Shown: positions 23,677 through 30,451 of the stretch, one piece after another
Layout of the letters: every line of letters begins with the position of its first letter
Position numbering within the stretch: the stretch's first letter is position 1
Assembly (NCBI RefSeq): GCF_000270245.1
Contig: NC_015635.1
Location: 62,001-126,000, forward strand
Length of the DNA: 64,000 bases
Origin: Microlunatus phosphovorus NM-1
Lineage (GTDB): Bacteria > Actinomycetota > Actinomycetes > Propionibacteriales > Propionibacteriaceae
Reading direction: 5' to 3'
Position numbers and translations under genes: made by a program
Notes under the pieces: generated by a model
The model's input: the letters and a program-made list of their open reading frames with translations, nothing else
What the model was told of the DNA's origin: nothing
Database searches by the model: none

Positions 23677-25122
23677 CTACTGCCGGATCCAGGGTTTGGT
23701 GGTGAAGATCGCTCGTGCGATGCACTCCACGCCGGACTCGGGGTTTCGCGGATTGCTGAGCCTGAGTTCACCGTCGGTATAGGTGTAGTCCCAGGTGGTC
23801 GTGCTGCCATCAACCTCGAGGATCTGCAGCTGATCCTTGAAGAAGCGGTATTGGCCCTCGGCGCCGAGTTCGCGCGTTGCTCCCCGACCGCCGACTCGAA
23901 CCCACTGGCGCCAAGTCCCCCGATCGAATTCCATCTCGTAGATCGCGCCTCCGGGACCACCCTCAGGACCTTCGACGCAGCGAGCGTCTTCCGTCTTCAC
24001 GTCGGGCCAGACGATGGTCATCTCGTAGGTGCCGTCATAGCGGGTGGTCAATGGCTGGTCGGTGCTCTCGGCCTTGGCGCAATCAGCGGACTCGGGGGCG
24101 CGATGGATGGCGTTCTTGAGATCGGTGATCTGGTCGAGGACTGCGGCGTTGCCGGGCTGCTGGTGAATGGTGTCGGTGACCGGGACGAGCGCCTTGTGGA
24201 GGTTCGCTAGGTCAGCGTTGCTGGCTTGTTCGAAGGTCAGACCGGACTTGCAGAGCGAGGCGATGGCTCTCGCGTCGGCGGTGCGTTCGGCTTCCGTCGC
24301 TACTCCTATTGCGTCCTTAGCAGCGGTGGTCAGGATGGTGCGTTGATCGTCGGTGAGCTTCTGGTAGGCGTCCGGATTGCCGATGATCACCAGTGGACGG
24401 GGCCACAGATTGAGGTTGCCGGTGACGTACTCGGCATGGTCGACGTAGCGGTTGCCCTGGATGGAGCTGAGTTGCTGCTCGTAGGCATCGAGACCGTCGA
24501 GGCTGGCTTCGGGTGGCTCGGCCTTGGTGGTGGCGCCGAGGGTGGTGAAGGTCTGCTCGGCAACGGCGGAGGCTTGGATGCCGACGACCTGGTGTGTGAA
24601 GTCGGACGGTTTGGTGAACGGCTTGTGGATGCCGAGGACCTTGCGCATCGGTCCGGGCAGGATGCCGATGCCGACCAGATCGGTCTGATCGAGGCTGGTC
24701 AGCAGTTGTTGGGGGATGCCGGCGTCGAAGACCTCGCCCTGGAGCTCGAGACTGTCGATCAGCATCGGCGCGAGCAGGGGTTGGAAGGCAGTGACGCCGG
24801 TTTGGTCGAAGGCGCGTGCGCCGACCCAGGCGAGGTCGACATGTCCGCTGCGGACGTCATCGATCACCTGGACTTCATAGTCAGGTTGGCCAGCGTGCTG
24901 GTCTCGCACGAAGGTGATCTTGAGACTGCCGTTGGAGAGCTGGTCGACCTCGTCGGCCCAGGCGGTGATCTGTTGGGGGATATCGCTGGTGCTGGCGAAC
25001 CGAAGTTCGGTTGCCGTAACGTCGGCGGTGCCTCCGGCTCGGTCCTTGGCTTGACAGCCGCCCAGCATCAAGGCAGCGGCCAGCAGCACGACCGTCACGC
25101 TCCAGGTCTTCGGTTTCGACAT
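23677..25122 (-). CDS. Orphan TRAP-type (DctP) solute-binding lipoprotein with C-terminal extension
   Basis: 481 aa. Lipoprotein signal with lipobox LMLGGC, lipidated Cys at residue 23. Residues 40-350 show the DctP pattern (LRFASTSDIPQQITAWADEVDQL at the start, AWVGARAF, and the conserved middle segment of TRAP receptors). About 110 extra C-terminal residues form a beta-rich tail with CVEGPEGGPGG and ECIARAIF that DctP proteins usually lack. ATG 25122 has a near-perfect GAGGAGGT upstream. No DctQ or DctM membrane subunits lie nearby; instead it heads a signalling operon, so it probably presents a ligand to a sensor and does not take part in transport. Confidence 0.85.
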   Translation of the reverse strand: MSKPKTWSVTVVLLAAALMLGGCQAKDRAGGTADVTATELRFASTSDIPQQITAWADEVDQLSNGSLKITFVRDQHAGQPDYEVQVIDDVRSGHVDLAWVGARAFDQTGVTAFQPLLAPMLIDSLELQGEVFDAGIPQQLLTSLDQTDLVGIGILPGPMRKVLGIHKPFTKPSDFTHQVVGIQASAVAEQTFTTLGATTKAEPPEASLDGLDAYEQQLSSIQGNRYVDHAEYVTGNLNLWPRPLVIIGNPDAYQKLTDDQRTILTTAAKDAIGVATEAERTADARAIASLCKSGLTFEQASNADLANLHKALVPVTDTIHQQPGNAAVLDQITDLKNAIHRAPESADCAKAESTDQPLTTRYDGTYEMTIVWPDVKTEDARCVEGPEGGPGGAIYEMEFDRGTWRQWVRVGGRGATRELGAEGQYRFFKDQLQILEVDGSTTTWDYTYTDGELRLSNPRNPESGVECIARAIFTTKPWIRQ

Positions 25123-25227
25123 CGGGGACCTCCTCTTCGATGTCACCGACGCTAGGCAGCTAAGACGTGGTCGACATCAGTGCAGACCCTCTATCAGCGG
25201 GCGCCTCTGACACATCAGAATGGCACT

Positions 25228-26928
25228 ATGCCGCTGCGCGTGGCGCCGCTCGTCGGCGGCGCCGCTTTGGGACTGTGGGCACGAGCCGTCGCTGTGTCGT
25301 CAGCAGGGATCTCCCTGGCCGCTCGGACTTCCTGGGGGACCATCTTTCTGGTGGCCATCGGGTGGTCGATGCTGGTTGCGGCCACGATCGTGCTTCGGGA
25401 GCGTCGTCGAAGCGCGCTGCTGCTGTATGCGACCGGGGCTTGGTGGTTCGTCGCCGAGCTGGCCAGTCCGAGCGTCGGAGTGCCGATCGCTTTCACCATC
25501 GGACTGGTTCTGTCTGCGGCCGGGCCGGCGCTGGTCACCCACCTGGCACTAAGCCATCCAACGGGTCGGGTCGCCGGCTGGCCGTACCGCGCGATCGTGG
25601 TCGCTGGGTATGTGGTGCTGCTGGGGGCGGTCGGCCTGGCCAATGCTGTCGTCTTCGATCCCGCTGCCACCGGATGTCTCGGATGCCCGCGGAATCTGCT
25701 GTTGGCCGGCGATCCGATGCTGGCCGATCAGGTCGCCTTGATTGGGGTCTGGCTCGGTGCCAGCTGGTTGCTGCTTGCTCTCATCGGCGTTGCCTGGCGG
25801 GTGATCTCGGCGGCACCGAGTTCTCGGAGCGCCGTGGGCCCGGTAGCGGTGGGTGCGTCAGTCTTCCTCGGTGCTACAGCGGCGCAGTATCTGACCAGCT
25901 TGTCGGTCGGGACGCTCGGCGCCGGCGGTCCGGCAGAGACCGTCTGGCACCTTCAGGGACTGAGCCTGCTCGGGCTCGCGGTCGCCGTGTGCGTTGAGCT
26001 GTGGCGAGCGCGGCGTACGCGCCGGGACCTGACCCGGCTGGTGGTCGAACTTCGTGGTGGTACGCCCGGGGGGCTCCGGGCGGCGCTGGCTGATCGGTTG
26101 GGCGATCCGACGCTGGTGCTTGCGTACCCGATCGAGGATGGCCGGCGGTACGTCGACGCCGGCGCACGTCCGGTGCCGATGCCGCCACCCAGTGGTCGGT
26201 CGATCACCCGCCTGGTGCGGGATGATGTCGAGCTCGCCACGATCGTTCATCGCCCGACGATCTTGTCGGAGCCCCAGCAGGTCAAGGACCTGGTCACCTC
26301 GGTGCACCTTGCGCTGGAGAGTGAGCGGCTGACAGCGGAGGACCTCGTGCAGCTGACCGAGATCCGTACCTCGGGTCTGCGCATTGTTGCTGCCGGAGAC
26401 GCCGAGCGCCAACGGATCGAGCGAGACCTGCACGATGGGGCTCAGCAGCGGCTGATCTCGTTGTTGTTGGGCTTGCGGCTGATCCGCAGCGAGGCCGCGC
26501 TGCCGATACTGGACGATGCCGAGGCCGAGGTTCGCCACACGATCGCCGAGCTCAGACAGCTCGCGCACGGGGTGCATCCCGTGCTTCTCAAGGACGCCGG
26601 TCTGAGTGCTGCCCTGGGCGCGCTGGCTGAGACGCGGCCGCTGGTGGTGGCGGACGCCTCCATCGAGCGATACTCCGATGTCGTCGAGTCGACCGTCTAT
26701 CTGCTGGTCGCGCGGCTCAGCGACGCCGACCGTACCGTGGTTCGGATCAGTCAGAACCATTCCGGGCGTGCGGGGCTGTTGGTCGAGGTATCGGTTGACG
26801 GGGAGGCGCAGCCGGAGGTCGAGCTGGTGGATCGAGTCCGGACGCTCGGCGGGGAGTTGGACGTGAGCCTGAGCGAAGGGAGGACGGAGGTACGGCTGTT
26901 GTTGCCGATCGAGCAGGCAACAGGGTGA
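25228..26928 (+). CDS. HisKA_3 sensor protein with degenerate ATP-binding domain
   Basis: 566 aa. The N-terminus has about 8-9 hydrophobic segments (residues 5-265). The dimerisation helix is canonical: AERQRIERDLHDGAQQRL with H402. The C-terminal domain keeps the HatPase outline (LKDAGLSAALGAL, TLGGELDVSL) but lacks the N-box Asn (YLLVARLSDADRTVV) and the DDGxGG G1 box. It should therefore be phosphorylatable but unable to bind ATP, the mirror image of the His-less kinase at 21757. ATG 25228 is used; the upstream GTG 25180 has no support. Divergent from the TRAP/receiver/kinase operon and convergent with the CoA-transferase, 6 bp apart. Confidence 0.85.
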   Translation: MPLRVAPLVGGAALGLWARAVAVSSAGISLAARTSWGTIFLVAIGWSMLVAATIVLRERRRSALLLYATGAWWFVAELASPSVGVPIAFTIGLVLSAAGPALVTHLALSHPTGRVAGWPYRAIVVAGYVVLLGAVGLANAVVFDPAATGCLGCPRNLLLAGDPMLADQVALIGVWLGASWLLLALIGVAWRVISAAPSSRSAVGPVAVGASVFLGATAAQYLTSLSVGTLGAGGPAETVWHLQGLSLLGLAVAVCVELWRARRTRRDLTRLVVELRGGTPGGLRAALADRLGDPTLVLAYPIEDGRRYVDAGARPVPMPPPSGRSITRLVRDDVELATIVHRPTILSEPQQVKDLVTSVHLALESERLTAEDLVQLTEIRTSGLRIVAAGDAERQRIERDLHDGAQQRLISLLLGLRLIRSEAALPILDDAEAEVRHTIAELRQLAHGVHPVLLKDAGLSAALGALAETRPLVVADASIERYSDVVESTVYLLVARLSDADRTVVRISQNHSGRAGLLVEVSVDGEAQPEVELVDRVRTLGGELDVSLSEGRTEVRLLLPIEQATG

Positions 26929-26934
26929 CGACCG

Positions 26935-28101
26935 TCAGCTGGGTCTCTCTCGCAGCCAGGCGCGGATCTCGGCATCCTGCTCGCCCAACCCCGGTGGCGG
27001 CAGCCGGTAGCTCGGTGGCGTCGCCGAGAAGGTGATTGGGTGCCGCACACTGCGTACGGGCGCATCGTCGCGGCCCAGTTCGACGACCGGTTCCAGACCG
27101 AGTTCCTCCGCGTACGTGATGCCGTCGGCGACGGAGTTGATCGGCCCGCAGGGGACGCCGGCGGCGGTGAGCCGGGAGACCAGCTCGTGGCGATCGAAGG
27201 GACGCAGGGCTGCTTCCAACAGGGGCCGGAGTGCGGCTCGATTGACGACCCGGTCGGCGTTCCGGGCGAATCGGGGATCATCGGCCAGTTCCGGCGCGTC
27301 GAGCACGTCTGTCAGGCGGCGGAACTGGCCGTCGTTGCCGACGGCGATGATCACCTCGCCGTCGGCGCAGGGGAGTGGCTCGTAGGGGCACAGGCTCGGG
27401 TGGGCGTTGCCCATCCGATGCGGCACCACACCGCCGGCCACGTACGCACTGGCCTGGTTGACCAGACCGGACAGGGCCGAGGACAGCAGGTTGACCTCCA
27501 CGTGCTGACCGTGGCCGGTCTGCTGCCGGTGGTGCAGGGCAGCCAGCACGCCGATCACGGTGTGCAGGCCTGCGGTCACATCGACGACGGCGACTCCGGC
27601 CTTGGTCGGCGGCCCGTCGGGTTGGCCGGTGACACTCATCAATCCCGATGCGGCCTGGACCAGGAGGTCGTAGCCGGGGAGCGCCGCTCCCTTCTCCGTC
27701 GAGCCGAAACCGCTGATCGAGGCATAGATCAGTCCGGGGTTGGTGGTCTTGATGCTCTCGTAGTCCAGCTTCCAGCGCGACAGGGAACCGGGTCGGAAGT
27801 TCTCGACCACGATGTCGGCGCGCCGGGCGAGCTCGCGAGCCAGTGCGGCGTCGGCGGGCTCGTTGAAGTCCAGGATCACCGAACGCTTGTTGCGGTTGAC
27901 GCTGAGATAGTAGGTGGCCACGCCGTCGTGGGTTGGCGGCTGCCAGCCTCGGGTGTCGTCGCCGCGTGGGCCTTCGACCTTGATCACCTCGGCACCGAGA
28001 TCGGCGAGCAGCATGGTGGCGTACGGTCCGGCCAGGACCCGCGAGAAGTCCGCCACCAGCAGCCCGGCCAGTGGTCCCGTTGCGTCCTCCATTCGCAGCA
28101 T
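26935..28101 (-). CDS. CaiB/BaiF family (class III) CoA-transferase
   Basis: 388 aa. Typical opening GPLAGLLVADFSRVLAGPYATMLLADLGAEVIKVE split over residues 8-43, followed by DDTRGW, SVNRNKRS and VENFRPG. The catalytic Asp of the family lies in the middle third (YDLLVQAASGLMS region). Transfers CoA between carboxylic acids; the acid cannot be predicted. M1 at 28101 or M4 at 28092 could be the start. A remnant of a similar gene 3' end is present at 19310-19355. Confidence 0.92.
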   Translation of the reverse strand: MLRMEDATGPLAGLLVADFSRVLAGPYATMLLADLGAEVIKVEGPRGDDTRGWQPPTHDGVATYYLSVNRNKRSVILDFNEPADAALARELARRADIVVENFRPGSLSRWKLDYESIKTTNPGLIYASISGFGSTEKGAALPGYDLLVQAASGLMSVTGQPDGPPTKAGVAVVDVTAGLHTVIGVLAALHHRQQTGHGQHVEVNLLSSALSGLVNQASAYVAGGVVPHRMGNAHPSLCPYEPLPCADGEVIIAVGNDGQFRRLTDVLDAPELADDPRFARNADRVVNRAALRPLLEAALRPFDRHELVSRLTAAGVPCGPINSVADGITYAEELGLEPVVELGRDDAPVRSVRHPITFSATPPSYRLPPPGLGEQDAEIRAWLRERPS

Positions 28102-28184
28102 TCTGCCCGAGGGAGTGACGGGTCCTGGCGTGACTCCGGTGAACAGTGGTGAACTCGATGGTGAGTGCTACCGAGGAGGAGCCC

Positions 28185-28526
28185 ATGAGTTTGGACCTGT
28201 TCGCCGGCGTACCCGTCAGCGACCTGCCCCGTGCCTATGCGTGGTTCGAGCAGTTGCTCGGCCCGCTGGAGTCCTTCGATCCGAACGACACCGAACGGGT
28301 CTGGACGGTGACTGAGCATGGCTATCTCTACGCGCTGCTCGCTCCCGAGGACGCCGGCCATGCGCACGTGACGATGTTCGTCGGCGACCTGGATCAGTTC
28401 TTGGCGGCGGCGGCCGAGCGCGGGCTCGAGCCAACTGCCCAAGAGCAGTACGAGAACGGCGTACGCAAGGCGATCTTCCGGGATCCGGATGGCAATGAGA
28501 TCGGCGTGGGCGGCGCCTCCGGGTGA
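28185..28526 (+). CDS. VOC (glyoxalase/bleomycin-resistance fold) protein
   Basis: 113 aa, one VOC domain of two beta-alpha-beta-beta-beta modules: FAGVPVSDLPRAYAWFEQLL at the start and the hallmark FRDPDGNEIGV at the end. GAGGAGGAG precedes ATG 28185. Substrate unknown; metal ligands cannot be assigned with certainty. Its last 59 bases are copied almost exactly at 19353-19411. Confidence 0.88.
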   Translation: MSLDLFAGVPVSDLPRAYAWFEQLLGPLESFDPNDTERVWTVTEHGYLYALLAPEDAGHAHVTMFVGDLDQFLAAAAERGLEPTAQEQYENGVRKAIFRDPDGNEIGVGGASG

Positions 28527-28678
28527 TCTCTACGGTGCTCAGCACTGCCCTTCTTCGCCGACGAGCGGACCCGAACGTGGGGGTGGTGTTGGTCTGCTGT
28601 GGCTGTCGCGCCGGTGCCGTGGCGAGCAGGCTCGAGACACGCCACCAGCCTGGTGTCGCAGTCCCAGAGGAGACCGTC

Positions 28679-29116
28679 ATGAACGTGACCGCACCGCCGA
28701 CCCAGTCGGTGTCCAGGACCGCCCGGCAGACCACCTATCGCGCGCAGATCGCTCTGATCATGCTCGCTGCCTTCAGTCTCTCGATCGTGCATACGGTGTA
28801 CGCCTGGCTCGCCGGGATCGAGGATCCGGGCTTCACCGTGACCACGCCGCTGGCCTGGGGCTTCTACCTCGTGGCCCTCGCCGTCACGGCCCTCGTGCTG
28901 CGCGAGGAGCGATGGGCGCAGTTGGTCGTTCTGGTGTTCCTGGTGCTCGTTCTGCTGATCGGGATCTTCTACTACCCGACGATGTTCGAGCTGCGTCAGC
29001 AGACGACGTTCGGTTGGTTCGAGAACGATGTCTACCTCGGCCTGCTGATGCTGGCGCTCTATCTGGGGATTCAGCGGTTTCGCGGTGTCACTTTGGTTCC
29101 GAAACCAGCCCGATGA
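28679..29116 (+). CDS. Small polytopic membrane protein
   Basis: 145 aa with about four hydrophobic segments (IALIMLAAFSLSIVHTVYAW, WGFYLVALAVTALVL, LVVLVFLVLVLLIGIFYY, YLGLLMLALYLGI). I do not recognise a family. ATG 28679 has AGAGGAGA at a good distance; the open frame upstream to 28523 is not supported. It lies between the VOC gene and the MerR-VOC gene on the same strand. Confidence 0.75.
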   Translation: MNVTAPPTQSVSRTARQTTYRAQIALIMLAAFSLSIVHTVYAWLAGIEDPGFTVTTPLAWGFYLVALAVTALVLREERWAQLVVLVFLVLVLLIGIFYYPTMFELRQQTTFGWFENDVYLGLLMLALYLGIQRFRGVTLVPKPAR

Positions 29117-29183
29117 TCGACCTTGGCGGTAGCTGCTGCTCCGAAATCTTCAGAGACGAGCGCGAGATGACTCGGTCGACGAC

Positions 29184-29214
29184 TTGAACCTCCACCGACT
29201 GGAGGTCGTAGCGT
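29184..29214 (+). promoter_or_regulatory. MerR/SoxR-type promoter with operator dyad
   Basis: -35 TTGAAC at 29184-29189 and -10-like TAGCGT at 29209-29214 are 19 bp apart, the stretched spacing that MerR-family regulators correct. The spacer holds the perfect dyad ACCTCCA(N5)TGGAGGT at 29188-29206, similar in shape to a SoxR box. The expected transcription start falls at or next to ATG 29221, so the mRNA may be leaderless. Confidence 0.65.
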
Positions 29215-29220
29215 CGAATC

Positions 29221-30018
29221 ATGAACGAGCGGCACTGGCGGATCGGCGATGTGGCCCGGGCGACCGGGCTGAGTGTCCGGACCCTGCGCTACTACGAGAG
29301 CGAAGGGTTGGTGACGCCTTCCGGTCGTCTGCCGAGTGGCCACCGGGTCTACTCACTGGACGATGTGACCCGGCTCTACCGGGTGTGCGTGCTGCGCCGG
29401 TTGGGCCGTCCGATCGCCGCCATCCCGACGTTGGTTGATGCGCCGGACGCCGATCTGACCGGCAGCATCGACGCCCACCTGGCCGAGCTGGACGAACGGC
29501 TCGCGGCGCTCGGCCGAGAGCGTGACCGAGTCCTCGCTGTCCGCCGCAGCCTCGCTGAGCGTCCGGTCGGCGATCGGGAGCTGATGTCCCTGCTGGACGA
29601 CATCGGGGACAGCGACGCAGCGGCTCGGCAGCGCATCGTGCTGCTGGTCTACGACGATATCGCCGCGGCGCATGACTTCCTGGTGACCGTCTTCGGATTC
29701 AGTCCAGGACGGCTGGACCGCGACGCGCAGGGCAGGGTGACTCACGGCGAGGTCCACGTCGGCGACGGCGTGGTCTGGCTGCATCGGGTCGCCCCGGAGC
29801 ATCGGCTGGCCTCGCCGCGCGATCTCGGCGCGAGCACCCATTGCATGGCGGTGCTTGTCGACGACGTCGACCGGCATGCCGAGCGGGTCAGGGGCGCCGG
29901 GGGGACCATCGTCGGCGAGCCGGTCGACCAGGACTACGGCTACCGCGAATACAGCGCTCTGGACTGTGAGGGCGGCCTGTGGTCGTTCATGCAACCTCTG
30001 GAAGGAGAGACGAAATGA
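29221..30018 (+). CDS. MerR-family regulator fused to a VOC domain
   Basis: 265 aa. Residues 6-75 are a MerR winged helix-turn-helix (WRIGDVARATGLSVRTLRYY ... LPSGHRVYS), residues 80-115 a coiled-coil dimerisation helix, and residues about 137-260 a VOC domain (VFGFSPGRL, GASTHCMAVLVDDVD, YGYREYSALDCEGGLWSF). The VOC part probably acts as ligand sensor in place of the usual MerR effector domain; binding of a toxic small molecule or drug is a plausible but unproven role. It is preceded by its own MerR-type promoter and overlaps the next VOC gene by 4 bases. Confidence 0.88.
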   Translation: MNERHWRIGDVARATGLSVRTLRYYESEGLVTPSGRLPSGHRVYSLDDVTRLYRVCVLRRLGRPIAAIPTLVDAPDADLTGSIDAHLAELDERLAALGRERDRVLAVRRSLAERPVGDRELMSLLDDIGDSDAAARQRIVLLVYDDIAAAHDFLVTVFGFSPGRLDRDAQGRVTHGEVHVGDGVVWLHRVAPEHRLASPRDLGASTHCMAVLVDDVDRHAERVRGAGGTIVGEPVDQDYGYREYSALDCEGGLWSFMQPLEGETK

Positions 30019-30398
30019 GCATCACCCCCTACCTGTGCGTGGCTGACGCACGACGAGCGATCGACTGGTACGGCGCCGTGCTCGCTGCGCGCGTCACCTA
30101 CGAGCCGATCATCATGGACGACGGTCGGGTCGGGCATGTCGAACTGACCATCGGGGACGCGGTCGTGATGATGGCCGAGCCGTTTCCCGAGCTCGGGGTC
30201 GATGCACCCGACCCGACGGCTGGTGTCTCGGTGAGCCTGCAGTTGCTGGTGAACGAGGTGGACGCGGTCGCGCGGGCGGCGGCTGACGCGGGAGCCATCC
30301 TCGACCGCGGCCCGGAGTCGACCGACCATGGCCGGGTTGCCGTGCTGCGCGACCCGTTCGGGCACCGCTGGATGCTGACCGACGGACGACCTGCCTGA
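30015..30398 (+). CDS. VOC family protein coupled to the MerR-VOC regulator
   Basis: 127 aa, single VOC domain of the PhnB-like type: YLCVADARRAIDWYGAVL at the start and VLRDPFGHRWML at the end. ATG 30015 overlaps the previous stop (ATGA), and GGAAGGAGAG lies just upstream, so the gene is translationally coupled to the regulator. It is the likely target gene of the MerR-VOC protein, perhaps binding or modifying the same compound. Confidence 0.88.
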   Translation: MSITPYLCVADARRAIDWYGAVLAARVTYEPIIMDDGRVGHVELTIGDAVVMMAEPFPELGVDAPDPTAGVSVSLQLLVNEVDAVARAAADAGAILDRGPESTDHGRVAVLRDPFGHRWMLTDGRPA

Positions 30399-30437
30399 GG
30401 TGTTGGGTTGCCGCGACGGCCGGCACGGTGCGGGCGG

Positions 30438-30443
30438 TAGATT
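30438..30443 (+). promoter_or_regulatory. -10 element for a probably leaderless XRE-STAND gene
   Basis: TAGATT lies 8 bases before ATG 30452 and there is no Shine-Dalgarno sequence, which fits a leaderless transcript. Confidence 0.4.
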
Positions 30444-30451
30444 CGCGGTCG

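Noticed and set aside
27040-28152. A 370-codon plus-strand reading frame
   Set aside because: Antisense to the CaiB/BaiF gene, with no motifs and no ribosome-binding site.
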